A stretch of DNA of 64,000 bases from Mesorhizobium ciceri biovar biserrulae WSM1271 (GTDB lineage Bacteria > Pseudomonadota > Alphaproteobacteria > Rhizobiales > Rhizobiaceae). The DNA is taken from contig NC_014923.1 in NCBI RefSeq assembly GCF_000185905.1, positions 5,169,501 to 5,233,500 of the forward strand. The letters are read 5' to 3'. Shown in pieces: positions 49,141 through 58,515 of this stretch. The notes under the pieces were generated by a model. The model did not search any database. It saw nothing but the letters and a program-made list of their open reading frames with translations, and was not told the DNA's origin. Position numbers and translations under genes: made by a program. Each line of letters opens with the position of its first letter. Position 1 is the stretch's first letter.

Positions 49141-51261
49141 TTAACCTGCGATCCTGGAGAAATCCGCGACCTGACCGGTGGCCGCGCGGATGCGGGCGAG
49201 CAGCGCCAGGCGGTTGGCACGCACCGCCTGATCCTCATCGTTTACAAGAACATGCTCAAAGAATGAATCAACCGGCTCGCGCAACACGCTAAGCGCCAGC
49301 AAGGCGCCGGAAAAATCATCGTTTTGAATCGCTTCGCCGGCTTGCTTCTCAGCCTGGTTCACCGCCGCAAACAGCGATTTCTCGGTATCCGCGCGAAACA
49401 GCGCCGGCTCAACGGTTTCGGCGACCGCCGTTTTCTTTTTCTCCTCGGCAGCCAGAATGTTGGCCGCGCGCTTGGTGCCGGCGAGCAGGTTCTTGCCGTC
49501 CTCGGTGTCGAGGAAGGCGCCGAGCGCCTCGACGCGGCGGACGATCTGCAAGAGGTCGTCGGACTGCGGCGTGATGACGGCATCGATGAGATCGTGCCGG
49601 GCGCCCTGATCGCGGAGGTAGACTTTCAGGCGGTCGTGGAAGAAGGACAGAAGGTCAGACGCTTTCCCGACGATGGCTGCCAGCGCCAGTCGAATATCAT
49701 TCTCGACCAATATTCTAACCACACCCAGCGCCGCTCTACGCAGCGCATAGGGATCCTTCGACCCAGTCGGCTTTTCGTCGATTGCCCAGAAACCGACCAG
49801 CATGTCGAGCTTATCGGCAAGCGCCACTGTGATCGAAACCGGATCGCTCGACACGCGATCGGACGGGCCTTGCGGCTTGTAGTGTTCCTCCGCTGCAGCG
49901 GCGACCGATGCGTGCTCGCCCTGAAGCAGCGCATATTTGCGGCCCATGGCGCCTTGCAGTTCCGGGAACTCGCCGACGACTTCAGTGGTGAGATCTGCCT
50001 TGGCCAAGACGGCAGCGCGGCGCGCGAGTGCGGGATCGGCGCCGACGATCGGAGCCAGTTCTTCCGCCAATCGCTTGATCCGCTCCACCCGTTCGCCCTG
50101 CGTGCCGAGCTTGGCGTGGAAAGTCACGCCGAGATGGTCGAGGCGGGCCATGCGCTGGTCGAGCGGCTTCTTGAGATCAAGCCCGAATTTTTCCGCCGAT
50201 GCCTCGAGCTCAGCCAGGTCAGGCAAATCGCCCTGGTCGGTCGTCCAGAAATAAAGCGCGTCGGACAGGCGGGCGCGCACCACCTTGCCGTTGCCGTGGG
50301 CGATCTCCTTGCCGCCATCCCTGGCTTCGATGTTGGCGGTTAGAATGAAGCGATTGGAAAGCGCGTCGTCGACACCCTGCGGCCGCGTCACAAAGCACTT
50401 CTGGTTGGCGCGGATGGTCAGTCGGATCACTTCGGCTGGAATGGCAAGGAATGCCTCCTCGAACTCGCCCATCAGCACGACCGGCCATTCGACCAGTCCG
50501 GACACCTCCTCCAGCAACCCTTCGTCCTCGACCAGATCAAGCCCGTTGGCGAAGGCGAGATTGCGGGCATCGGCAAGGATGATCTCCTTGCGCCGGTCGG
50601 CATCGAGCACGACCTTGGCCGCTTCCAGCTTGGAAACATAGTCGTCGAAGCGGCGCACCGTGATGGCATCAGGCGCATGGAAGCGGTGGCCATAGGTGAT
50701 GTTGCCGGAGCGGATGCCGTCGATCTCGAAATCGATCACGACAGGCTCCTCTGTCTCCGGGCCGAACGTGCACAGGATCGATTGCAGCGGGCGCACCCAG
50801 CGCAGTGAACCGGGCTTGGCCGAAGACGGCCCCCAGCGCATCGATTTCGGCCACGGAAAATTGCGGATGATGCCTGGCACCAGTTCGGCGATGATCTGTT
50901 CGGCCGCCCTGCCCGGCTTCGAAATGTGGGCGACATAAAAATCGCCCTTCTTCGGATCGGAATGGACATGCGCCTCGGCGATCGAGGAAAGTCCGGCCTT
51001 GCGCAGGAAGCCTTGGACCGCCTGTTCGGGCGCCGATGTCGAAGGCCCCTTGATCTCCTCGTTTATATCCTTCGAGCGCGCGGTGAGACCCCTGATGTCG
51101 AGGGTCAGCCGCCGCGGCGTCCAGTACTCGCGCGCCGCCTCATAGGTCAGCCCCGCCTCGACCAGGCTGTCGGTCAGCATCTTCCTGAGATCGCCAGCCG
51201 CCTTGCGCTGCATGCGGGCGGGAATCTCTTCCGAGCGGAGTTCTAGAAGCAGGTCGGGCAT
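49141..51261 (-). CDS. glyS: Glycine--tRNA ligase beta subunit
   Basis: A 706-residue subunit of the alpha2beta2 glycyl-tRNA synthetase. The N-terminal MPDLLLELRSEEIPARMQ is diagnostic; it is followed by a long tRNA-binding body, an HD-like region (RKYALLQGEHASVAAAAEEHY, positions about 425-445) and a DALR-type C-terminal domain. The alpha subunit gene glyQ lies upstream on the same strand, separated by about 400 bases. Confidence 0.96.
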   Translation of the reverse strand: MPDLLLELRSEEIPARMQRKAAGDLRKMLTDSLVEAGLTYEAAREYWTPRRLTLDIRGLTARSKDINEEIKGPSTSAPEQAVQGFLRKAGLSSIAEAHVHSDPKKGDFYVAHISKPGRAAEQIIAELVPGIIRNFPWPKSMRWGPSSAKPGSLRWVRPLQSILCTFGPETEEPVVIDFEIDGIRSGNITYGHRFHAPDAITVRRFDDYVSKLEAAKVVLDADRRKEIILADARNLAFANGLDLVEDEGLLEEVSGLVEWPVVLMGEFEEAFLAIPAEVIRLTIRANQKCFVTRPQGVDDALSNRFILTANIEARDGGKEIAHGNGKVVRARLSDALYFWTTDQGDLPDLAELEASAEKFGLDLKKPLDQRMARLDHLGVTFHAKLGTQGERVERIKRLAEELAPIVGADPALARRAAVLAKADLTTEVVGEFPELQGAMGRKYALLQGEHASVAAAAEEHYKPQGPSDRVSSDPVSITVALADKLDMLVGFWAIDEKPTGSKDPYALRRAALGVVRILVENDIRLALAAIVGKASDLLSFFHDRLKVYLRDQGARHDLIDAVITPQSDDLLQIVRRVEALGAFLDTEDGKNLLAGTKRAANILAAEEKKKTAVAETVEPALFRADTEKSLFAAVNQAEKQAGEAIQNDDFSGALLALSVLREPVDSFFEHVLVNDEDQAVRANRLALLARIRAATGQVADFSRIAG

Positions 51262-51487
51262 GGATGGGGCTCACGCGGCAAAATGGTCCGGGCGGGGGCA
51301 TAGCAACTCGGCTGGCCGCTGTCACCCTTTCCGCACGGGGATCGCCGATTTGCGCCCGTTTCCAGAAATTTTGGCCATCCTGTCGGGACGAGACCGCGCC
51401 ACCCGTCCTTGGATCAAAGATTTCCATGAACCGAACGCAGCGCTGAAGCGACCCACGCTCAGGCAGGGAACATTTGGCTCAACGACC

Positions 51488-51664
51488 ATGAAAACGGCAT
51501 CCAGACTTCTGCAGATCCTCGCACTCGGCGCCTGCTTCACCGCGCAGGCTCACGGTGCCTTCTCGATGCCGGGCGTTCGACAGGCATTGCGCACAATCGA
51601 CGGTGCCAGCAGCCAGAACATATTGCCGATCAAAGTTTCCTTCGAGATGACGAAGCGGGCCTGA
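51488..51664 (+). CDS. Small secreted peptide gene between glyQ and glyS
   Basis: A 58-residue frame on the opposite strand to glyQ/glyS, starting MKTASRLLQILALGACFTAQ. It has a convincing signal peptide (about 1-24) and a short mature part ending VSFEMTKRA. Its stop lies 3 bases from the glyQ stop. No family recognised and no strong ribosome-binding site, so support is moderate. Confidence 0.4.
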   Translation: MKTASRLLQILALGACFTAQAHGAFSMPGVRQALRTIDGASSQNILPIKVSFEMTKRA

Positions 51665-51667
51665 GAC

Positions 51668-52612
51668 TCAGGCCGCCAGGCCACCCGCCTGCGTCTTCAA
51701 AAACGCCTCACCGCAGGCCTTCGCCAGATTGCGCACCCGCAGGATGTAGCTCTGTCGTTCCGTGACCGAAATCACGCCGCGCGCGTCAAGCAGGTTGAAG
51801 ACATGGCTGGCCTTGATGCACTGATCATAGGCCGGGAAAACCATGCGGTGCATCGGCAGATTGTCGTTCGATGCCGGCGCGCCGGCATCGAGCAGCGCCT
51901 TGCATTCGGTCTCGGCGTCCTCGAAGTGGCGCAGAAGCATCGCCGTGTTGGCGTGTTCGAAATTGTGGCGCGAATATTCCTGCTCGGCCTGCAGGAAGAC
52001 ATCGCCATAGGTGACTTTGTCGGCGCCTTCCCGGCCGTTGAAGTTGAGGTCGTAGACATTGTCGACGCCCTGCACATACATGGCCAGCCGCTCCAGCCCG
52101 TAGGTGAGTTCGCCGGCCACCGGCGCGCATTCGATACCGCAGACCTGCTGGAAATAGGTGAACTGCGAGACTTCCATGCCGTCGCACCAGCATTCCCAGC
52201 CGAGACCCCAGGCGCCCAGCGTCGGGCTTTCCCAATCATCCTCGACGAAGCGGATGTCGTGCAGCAGCGGATCGACGCCGATCGCCGCCAGCGAGCCGAG
52301 ATAGAGTTCCTGCAAGTTGGGCGGGTTCGGCTTCAGGATCACCTGGTACTGGTAATAATGCTGCAGCCGGTTCGGGTTCTCGCCATAACGCCCGTCCTTG
52401 GGGCGGCGCGAGGGCTGGACATAGGCAGCGTTCCAGCGCTTTGGGCCGAGCGCGCGCAGCGTCGTTGCCGGATGAAAAGTGCCGGCGCCGACTTCCATGT
52501 CGTAGGGTTGCAGGATGACGCAGCCATAGGCCGCCCAATAGTTGTGCAAGGTCAGGATCAGCCCCTGGAACGAGCGGCTGGGATGCATATGGGCGGGGAT
52601 TTCAATTGTCAC
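51668..52612 (-). CDS. glyQ: Glycine--tRNA ligase alpha subunit
   Basis: A 314-residue class II aminoacyl-tRNA synthetase catalytic subunit. Conserved segments are HPSRSFQGLILTLHNYWA, GCVILQPYDMEVGAGTFHP, RRPKDGRYGENPNRLQHYYQ and CDGMEVSQFTYFQQVCG. The start is taken as GTG at 52612 (AGG six bases upstream); GTG at 52630 and ATG at 52588 are alternatives. Confidence 0.96.
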   Translation of the reverse strand: MTIEIPAHMHPSRSFQGLILTLHNYWAAYGCVILQPYDMEVGAGTFHPATTLRALGPKRWNAAYVQPSRRPKDGRYGENPNRLQHYYQYQVILKPNPPNLQELYLGSLAAIGVDPLLHDIRFVEDDWESPTLGAWGLGWECWCDGMEVSQFTYFQQVCGIECAPVAGELTYGLERLAMYVQGVDNVYDLNFNGREGADKVTYGDVFLQAEQEYSRHNFEHANTAMLLRHFEDAETECKALLDAGAPASNDNLPMHRMVFPAYDQCIKASHVFNLLDARGVISVTERQSYILRVRNLAKACGEAFLKTQAGGLAA

Positions 52613-52806
52613 GGGTGGCCTCGACAGCACAGGCTAGCTTGCCGGCACGTCCTAGAGACACGGCGGCGAAGCGTCAAGCAAAGCACGCCGATGCGGTCGC
52701 GCCGACATTATGGACAATGTTGAGAGCTTTGCAGGGGCTGGCCCATTGCCCATCTCTCGGGCCTGCGCTCTGTTCGCCTGTGCAGCAACGACAACAGGTT
52801 CCAGCC

Positions 52807-53268
52807 ATGCCCAGCCCGATCGTCATCCGCCCCGTTGCGCGACAGGATTTCGAGCAATGGCTGCCGCTGTGGGACGGCTACAATGCATTTTATGGCCGCT
52901 CGGGCGAAACGGCCCTGCCGGGTGAGATTACCCAGATGACATGGTCGCGTTTCTTCGATGCCTATGAGCCGGTCCACGCGCTGGTGGCCGAAAGCGAGGG
53001 ACGGCTTTTCGGCCTCGTGCATTATCTCTTCCATCGCAGCACAACGGCGATCGCGCCCAATTGCTATCTGCAGGACCTTTTCACCACGCAGGCATCGCGT
53101 GGCAAAGGCATCGGACGGGCGCTGATCGAGGGCGTCTACGAGCGCGCCCGGGCAGCCGGTTCAGGCCGGGTATACTGGCTGACGCATGAGACCAATCACA
53201 CGGCAATGAAGCTTTACGACAAGGTCGCCGAACACTCCGGCTTTGTCGTCTATCGCAAGCTCTTCTGA
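52807..53268 (+). CDS. GNAT family N-acetyltransferase
   Basis: A 153-residue acetyltransferase: IVIRPVARQDFEQWLPLW at the N-terminus, CYLQDLFTTQASRGKGIGRALIEG (the acetyl-CoA-binding Arg/Gly loop, near 92-115), and HETNHTAMKLYDKVAEHSGF at the end. The substrate is unknown. The ATG is preceded by a Pro/Ala-coding open frame that is unlikely to be translated. Confidence 0.9.
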   Translation: MPSPIVIRPVARQDFEQWLPLWDGYNAFYGRSGETALPGEITQMTWSRFFDAYEPVHALVAESEGRLFGLVHYLFHRSTTAIAPNCYLQDLFTTQASRGKGIGRALIEGVYERARAAGSGRVYWLTHETNHTAMKLYDKVAEHSGFVVYRKLF

Positions 53269-53293
53269 GGCAGCCAGCCGGATACGCGGTTCA

Positions 53294-53331
53294 AACGAAA
53301 ACGGGACCCTGAAAAGAGCCCCGTTTGCGTT
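53294..53331. terminator. Bidirectional terminator between GNAT and TPR genes
   Basis: AACGAAAACGGG pairs with CCCGTTTGCGTT (one internal mismatch) around a loop of about ten bases. It lies between two convergent genes, and the A/T-rich outer stem gives U runs on both transcripts. Confidence 0.7.
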
Positions 53332-53349
53332 GAATTCAAATGGCTGACT

Positions 53350-55125
53350 TCATCCCTTCGGGGCGGGCACCGGCTCCGGCTTGACCTTCGGGGTCTCCTG
53401 CGCCGTGTTGGATTCGATCGGCGGCAGGCCCTTCATCAGCTTCTGCTGCAAGTTGGCCAGCACATCGGGATCCGGCTTCAGGTCGCGAGCCTGGTTCCAC
53501 TGGAAGGTGGCTTCCAGCTTGCGGCCGACGCGCCAGTAGGCATCGCCCAGGTGGTCGTTGAGAACCGGATCTTCCGGCTTCAGCGACACGGCGCGTTCCA
53601 TTTCGCGCACCGCGTCATCGAACCTGCCGAGGCGGAAATAGGCCCAACCCAGCGAATCGACGATGTAACCGTCGCTCGGCCTGAGGTCGACGGCCTTTTG
53701 AATCATCGCCAGCCCTTCCTTGAGATTCATGTTCATGTCGACCCAGGAATAGCCGAGATAATTCAGCACCTGCGGCTGGTCGGGGAACAGTTCCAGCGCC
53801 TTGCGGAAGTTCGGCTCGGCCTTGGGCCATTCCTTCAGGCGCTCATAGGCGATGCCGCGCTGGTAGAAGATGTTCCAGTTGGCTGCGGTCGGCGTCTTCA
53901 GCGCCTCGACAGCCTTGTCGTAGAGTGTGGCGGCCGAACGGAAATCCTCCTTCGAGGAATAGACGCCACCGAGCGCCAGATAGGCGCGCATGTCATTGGG
54001 ATGGGCGTCGACGAAAGCCTTCAGATGAGTGATCGCTTCTTCGTGACGGTCGAGATCGGCAAGGTTGAGGCCGAGCTGCAGGTCCGAAAGCTCCTTCAGC
54101 GGCGAACCGGCGGGGATCCGGCGATAGAGCGCGATGGCGCCTTCGCCGTCCTTCAATTGCTCGGACACGGCAGCGAGTTGCACAAGGGCAGCGTCGCTAT
54201 CAGGCTTCAAAGCAAGCGCATATTGCAGATAGAGGCGAACGAACGGCTCGCCGCCGCCACGGTTGAGCGCGGTGGCGAGGTCGAGCAGGATTTCGGAGGC
54301 GCCATCGGATGGGCCGGCCACCAGGGGCGCAATCTTGTCGCCTTTTGCAATTCGGTCGCGCAAGGCGACGATTTCCAGCTTGCCAGGCGAAAACGCCTCG
54401 GCCTGGTCGAGCACCGACAGCGCCTTGGTCTTGTCGCCCTTGCGGGCCAGGAACGAGGCGTAGGCCTGGGCATTGCGCATCCAGGTTTCGGGAGCGGCAC
54501 CACCGGCGGCGGTATCCTGCATGGTCGCGGCGTAGATCGCCTCGGCCTTTTCGGGCATGCCGGATGCATCAGCGATCAGGGCACGGTGGAACGACTTGAA
54601 CAGGCCGAACCAATCCGGCCCCTGCAGCTTGTCGATGGACGCCATCGCATCGGCAGGCTCGCCGGCGCCTTGCTGCGCCCAGCCGGACATCACCCCGGAG
54701 ATCAGCCGGTCGAGATCGGATTCCAGCGACAGCTTGAGCCAGTACTGCGCCTTGGTGAAATCCTTCTTGTGGAAGGAATCGACGGCGAGCGCCAGTCGCG
54801 AGAAACGCTCGACGTCAGGCACTTCCTTGAGCTTGTCGGCATAGACCAGGGATTCGTCGAAGCGCCCTTGCGCGATCAGCGACAGCATCAGGCTCTGCTG
54901 CAGGCCGGTGTCGCTCGGATCGAAGGCCAATGCTTGCTTGTAGTAGGCGATGGCGCTGTCGAGGTCGTTATCGCCTTCGGCGATCCGGGCTGCCAGATAG
55001 GCGCCCGAAAACGACGTGATCTTGACCGGTTCGGTGGTTTGCTTGGCATAGGCCGGCAAAGCCGAGATCGCCATGCCTGTCACAATTGCCAGCCTTGTCA
55101 GCCAGCGCGCACGTCCTTGCCGCAT
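53350..55125 (-). CDS. Tetratricopeptide-repeat protein, exported
   Basis: A 591-residue protein with a signal peptide or anchor (about 1-27, ending LPAYAK) followed by a chain of TPR helices. Well-formed repeats are seen near 45-75 (AIAYYKQALAFDPS), 430-460 and 470-560 (FRKALELFPDQPQVLNYLGY, VDSLGWAYFRLGRFDDAVREM cited as positions). The tail is Pro/Lys-rich (ETPKVKPEPVPAPKG). Such proteins scaffold complexes in the periplasm or outer membrane; the partner is unknown. AAAGGG precedes the ATG. Confidence 0.9.
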   Translation of the reverse strand: MRQGRARWLTRLAIVTGMAISALPAYAKQTTEPVKITSFSGAYLAARIAEGDNDLDSAIAYYKQALAFDPSDTGLQQSLMLSLIAQGRFDESLVYADKLKEVPDVERFSRLALAVDSFHKKDFTKAQYWLKLSLESDLDRLISGVMSGWAQQGAGEPADAMASIDKLQGPDWFGLFKSFHRALIADASGMPEKAEAIYAATMQDTAAGGAAPETWMRNAQAYASFLARKGDKTKALSVLDQAEAFSPGKLEIVALRDRIAKGDKIAPLVAGPSDGASEILLDLATALNRGGGEPFVRLYLQYALALKPDSDAALVQLAAVSEQLKDGEGAIALYRRIPAGSPLKELSDLQLGLNLADLDRHEEAITHLKAFVDAHPNDMRAYLALGGVYSSKEDFRSAATLYDKAVEALKTPTAANWNIFYQRGIAYERLKEWPKAEPNFRKALELFPDQPQVLNYLGYSWVDMNMNLKEGLAMIQKAVDLRPSDGYIVDSLGWAYFRLGRFDDAVREMERAVSLKPEDPVLNDHLGDAYWRVGRKLEATFQWNQARDLKPDPDVLANLQQKLMKGLPPIESNTAQETPKVKPEPVPAPKG

Positions 55126-55382
55126 CGTATCCCTTTCAGCCAGGCGCCATCTCCGCGTCAGCGGGATCGGCGTAGACTCGATCTTTCCAGGCAAAGCATG
55201 GCCTTTTTGGGGTCGCGCTTCAATCCGCCTCGAATTCACAATCCGGGCACCCGATTAACAAATCATGGCGACAGGCACCAATTTTCCGCTCTTGGGATTT
55301 CGGCCATGGCCCTACGCGGCGCCGAATATATCACAGATTCGACGCTGAGGCTCCGCTTCGACCGCTAAGGCTCGGGCCAATA
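55126..55382. other. Intergenic region between TPR and DUF1284 genes
   Basis: About 255 bases separate two minus-strand transcription units: the end of the bioY-DUF1284 unit and the promoter of the TPR gene. I see no coding feature or clear consensus promoter. Confidence 0.35.
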
Positions 55383-55826
55383 TCAGCCCTCGCCTGGCGA
55401 GGCAGGCCGTTGCACCAGCGTGTCGCTGTAGCCGCCGGCCGCTATCGTGCTGCACAGTTCGTTCCATTCGCAGCCGCCGCAGGCCTTGCGTACAAGGCCA
55501 GCCGAAAACGCCTGCCGCATCCGGCCCAGCATCGCAGGATCGAGATCAAGACGGGTGCCGACGCGGATTGGCCGCGCCAGCAACTCGCCCACATCCTGCG
55601 TGGCGAGCCGGTCCCGCTCGACGACACTCTCGTTGAGGCAGTGCGGTTCCAGCTCATCAAGCAACGGGGCGCAGACATCGTCCGGGCCGGAAACGAGGAG
55701 GATGTCCTCGCCCCGGCTCAGGCGCTCCGCGACGCGATCATAATTGGCGGTGAAGGCGGGGCTGTATCCTTTGCCCACATAGGTGAGCAGGCAAAGGAGG
55801 TGATGGGCGCGCAGCCTGATCGTCAC
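55383..55826 (-). CDS. DUF1284 domain protein, coupled to bioY
   Basis: A 147-residue protein beginning MTIRLRAHHLLCLLTYVGKGYS, which matches the DUF1284 family. Six cysteines are present, including an ACGGCEWNELC cluster (about 115-125) and single Cys at 12, 52 and 62, suggesting metal or Fe-S binding. The function is unknown. Its ATG overlaps the bioY stop by 4 bases, so it is co-translated with the biotin transporter and falls under BioR control. Confidence 0.87.
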   Translation of the reverse strand: MTIRLRAHHLLCLLTYVGKGYSPAFTANYDRVAERLSRGEDILLVSGPDDVCAPLLDELEPHCLNESVVERDRLATQDVGELLARPIRVGTRLDLDPAMLGRMRQAFSAGLVRKACGGCEWNELCSTIAAGGYSDTLVQRPASPGEG

Positions 55827-56416
55827 GGATTGACCAGCTTGGCCTTACCGCCGGGAAGGGCCATGAGGGTCGCGGCACCCAGCGCCGACTTGAGCAAGCC
55901 GCCGACGATGAACGGCAGGAAGCCGAAGGTAACGGCCTGTTCGGCTCCAATCATGACGGCAAGCCATGCTGTGCCCAGCACGAGGCAGGCAAGGTTGCCA
56001 AGCAGCATGGCGACGAAGGCAAGCATCACCCTTTTGCCGTTCCAGCCGCGTTCGGCCAGCCAGCCGACCAGTGCGCCGACAAGCGGGAAGGCGAAGAGAT
56101 AGCCAGCCGTCGGCCCGACGAAATGCGCCGCACCCGCTGCCCCTCCGGACAGAACCGGAAAGCCGACCGCACCCTCGACCAGCCAGGCGGCGATGGTGAG
56201 CGCGCCAAGCCGCCAGCCATAGAGCGCGCCGATCAGTGTCACCGCGAAGGTCTGCATCGTCACCGGGACCGGCACCATCGGCACTTCGACGTAGGATGAC
56301 AGCGTCAGGAACAGGGTGCCGAGCACGACGGCTCCGACCTGCCAGGCAAGGGAACGATCCTGAAGCCGGAGCGGACTGAACGACGGCTTGCTGGGTGAGA
56401 ATGCGACGTCTGCCAT
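55823..56416 (-). CDS. bioY: Biotin transporter BioY (ECF S component)
   Basis: A 197-residue membrane protein with about six helices and the BioY pattern YVEVPMVPVPVTMQTFAVTL near 48-67, then LVEGAVGFPVLSGGAAG and GPTAGYLFAFPLVG. It binds biotin and imports it alone or with BioMN (not in this window). GGA precedes the ATG at 56416. A BioR box lies 26 bases upstream and bioR is the next gene on the same strand, so import should be repressed when biotin is plentiful. Confidence 0.95.
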   Translation of the reverse strand: MADVAFSPSKPSFSPLRLQDRSLAWQVGAVVLGTLFLTLSSYVEVPMVPVPVTMQTFAVTLIGALYGWRLGALTIAAWLVEGAVGFPVLSGGAAGAAHFVGPTAGYLFAFPLVGALVGWLAERGWNGKRVMLAFVAMLLGNLACLVLGTAWLAVMIGAEQAVTFGFLPFIVGGLLKSALGAATLMALPGGKAKLVNP

Positions 56417-56441
56417 TGGGATTCCTTCGATCGATTTCAAA

Positions 56442-56451
56442 TTATAGATAA
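56442..56451. promoter_or_regulatory. BioR operator upstream of bioY
   Basis: TTATAGATAA matches the published alphaproteobacterial BioR consensus (TTATMKATAA) exactly. It lies in the A+T-rich bioY promoter, 26 bases before the ATG. Confidence 0.88.
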
Positions 56452-56523
56452 TTTCTGTTTTCGATCTATTATCGAATCCACACTTCCCTGGAGATTGCAA
56501 GCCCTGGCTTTGGCGGAGGCCGT

Positions 56524-57192
56524 CTAACCTACGATGGCGAAGGCTTCGCGCGTGGTCCCTGAGGCCGTCCTTACCGGCTTGCGGCCAATCCATTGGACGT
56601 GCCGCCCCAGTGTGACGGCCGCCGATTCGGTGTTTCCCTGCCGCAAGGCGGCGAGGATCGCGCGATGGTCCTGATCGGTGCGCGTCTCCCACTCCGAACG
56701 CCATGCCGCGAACAGGAAACGGGCGCTTGCCGCGTGCAGATCGTCGATGGTGGCGAGCAGGCGCGGCATGCCGCATGGCGCGAGGATCAAGCGGTGGAAG
56801 GCGCGGTTGGCTTCCTCCCACGACCTGACATCGCGGGACTTGTCGCCGGCCTTGGTCGCCTCATCGGCGAGATCGAGAATGGCCGATGTCAGATGCGGCG
56901 CGGCGTGGCGCAGCGCCAGCACTTCAAGGGCGGCGCGCATTTCGGCGACTTCCTTGACCTCGCCCAGATCGAAAGACGCGACACGCACGCCGCGGCGCGG
57001 CTCGCCGTTGGCCAGCCCTTGCGCCTCGAGGCGGCGGAAGGCCTCGCGCACCGGAACATGGCTGGTTTGGAATTCTTCGGCGATATGATCCTGCCGAAGC
57101 CTGGCCCCCGGCTCGATCGCACCGGAAATGATGCGGTCCGCCAGAACCTTGCTGATGCGCACCGCGATGGTGTCGTCTGTGCCCTTTGCCAT
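56524..57192 (-). CDS. bioR: GntR-family biotin repressor BioR
   Basis: A 222-residue regulator with a GntR winged HTH (about 10-75: VSKVLADRIISG-like helix, then HVPVREAFRRLEAQGLA) and an FCD ligand domain (about 85-215). Identification as BioR rests on adjacency to bioY and on exact BioR boxes before both genes; the sequence alone would only say FadR-type GntR. The own box overlaps the leader right before the ATG, so it autoregulates. Confidence 0.9.
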   Translation of the reverse strand: MAKGTDDTIAVRISKVLADRIISGAIEPGARLRQDHIAEEFQTSHVPVREAFRRLEAQGLANGEPRRGVRVASFDLGEVKEVAEMRAALEVLALRHAAPHLTSAILDLADEATKAGDKSRDVRSWEEANRAFHRLILAPCGMPRLLATIDDLHAASARFLFAAWRSEWETRTDQDHRAILAALRQGNTESAAVTLGRHVQWIGRKPVRTASGTTREAFAIVG

Positions 57193-57195
57193 GTT

Positions 57196-57205
57196 TTATA
57201 GATAA
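57196..57205. promoter_or_regulatory. BioR operator upstream of bioR
   Basis: A second exact TTATAGATAA, four bases before the bioR start codon. It indicates negative autoregulation. Confidence 0.85.
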
Positions 57206-57297
57206 TTTGCGGCAGGGCGGCTTGTCGAGACGGCGGGACCGAATTCCTAAACTTCCTCTTAGCGCAGGCCAGAGGTAGCGTCGCGAAAGTCCAGCCT

Positions 57298-58314
57298 TTA
57301 GTTGACCCGGCTGATGCAGAAATCGATGACGTCGATCAGCGCCGATTTCTGCGGCGTCGCTTCGAGCGGCGCCAGCGCGTCGCGGGCAATCTCGCCGAAA
57401 TGGCGGGCGCGTCCGATCGTGTCGGCAATGGCGCCGTGGCGGGTCATCAGGCCGGTCGCCTTTTCCAGGCCGGCGTCATCGGCGACATTGTCCTCGATGG
57501 CGCGCTTCCAGAAGGTGCGCTCGGCCTTGGTGCCGCGCCGATAGGCGAGAATGACCGGAAGCGTCACCTTGCCCTCGCGGAAATCGTCGCCGACATTCTT
57601 GCCCAGATCCTTGCTGGTGCCGCCATAGTCCAGCGCGTCGTCGATCAGCTGGAAGGCCAGGCCGAGATTCATGCCATAGGAGCGCAGCGCGGCGCGATCG
57701 TTGCGCGTCGCCTGGGCGATGACCGGGCCGACCTCGGCAGCAGCCGAAAAAAGTGCGGCGGTCTTGGCCTTGATGACGGCGAAATGCTCGTCCTCGGTGG
57801 TTTCGAGGTTCTTGGCGGCGGCGAGCTGCATGACCTCGCCCTCGGCGATGATGGAGGCCGCACTCGACAGGATATCGAGCGCTTCGAGCGAGCCGACATC
57901 GACCATCATGCGGAAGGCCTGGCCGAGCAGGAAGTCGCCGACCAGAACGCTTGCCTGGTTGCCCCAGATCATGCGGGCGGTCTTCTTGCCGCGGCGCATG
58001 CCGCTCTCGTCGACGACATCGTCGTGCAGAAGCGTCGCGGTGTGCATGAATTCGACCGAGGTGGCGAGCTTGACGTGGCCCTCGCCGGCATAGCCGAACA
58101 TCTGGGCTGCGGCCAGCGTCAGCATCGGCCGCAGCCGTTTGCCGCCGGACGAGATCAGATGGTTGGCGACCTCCGGGATCATCTCGACGTCGGAGCCGGC
58201 CTTGGACAGGATCAATTCATTGACGCGCCCCATATCGGCGGCAGTCAGATCGATCAGATCCTTGATGGAGGCGGGCTCCCGCTTCCCGTTTTCGATGTTG
58301 AGAACGACACCCAC
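57298..58314 (-). CDS. Polyprenyl (octaprenyl-type) diphosphate synthase
   Basis: A 338-residue trans-prenyltransferase building the long isoprenoid tail of ubiquinone from FPP and IPP. Both Asp-rich motifs are visible: LLHDDVVDES (about 96-105) and LIDDALDYGG (about 222-231), with GGKRLRPMLTL upstream. Chain length cannot be read reliably, though residues before the first motif are small or aromatic (VEFMHTATLL). The start GTG 58314 has GGGAG eight bases upstream; GTG 58323 is an alternative. Likely the ispB orthologue. Confidence 0.93.
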   Translation of the reverse strand: MGVVLNIENGKREPASIKDLIDLTAADMGRVNELILSKAGSDVEMIPEVANHLISSGGKRLRPMLTLAAAQMFGYAGEGHVKLATSVEFMHTATLLHDDVVDESGMRRGKKTARMIWGNQASVLVGDFLLGQAFRMMVDVGSLEALDILSSAASIIAEGEVMQLAAAKNLETTEDEHFAVIKAKTAALFSAAAEVGPVIAQATRNDRAALRSYGMNLGLAFQLIDDALDYGGTSKDLGKNVGDDFREGKVTLPVILAYRRGTKAERTFWKRAIEDNVADDAGLEKATGLMTRHGAIADTIGRARHFGEIARDALAPLEATPQKSALIDVIDFCISRVN

Positions 58315-58515
58315 GACAATCACTCCCGTCTTGGTATAGAGCGTGCGACGGCACCCTTAGTCCCTGTATGGACTCTAGGGCGGCGGACATGGGCACGGCA
58401 AGTGGCGAATTGGCGCGGCGGCGGCGACAGAATGTCAACGACCCCCAAGGGAACGGCTCTGCCCCGGAATCCCCTGCCCGTTTACATCAATAGCGCAAAC
58501 TGCGAGTTTCATACG

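Noticed and set aside
53551..55368. A 605-codon plus-strand open frame over the TPR gene
   Set aside because: Antisense shadow of a clear TPR protein with signal peptide; no ribosome-binding site and no family features.
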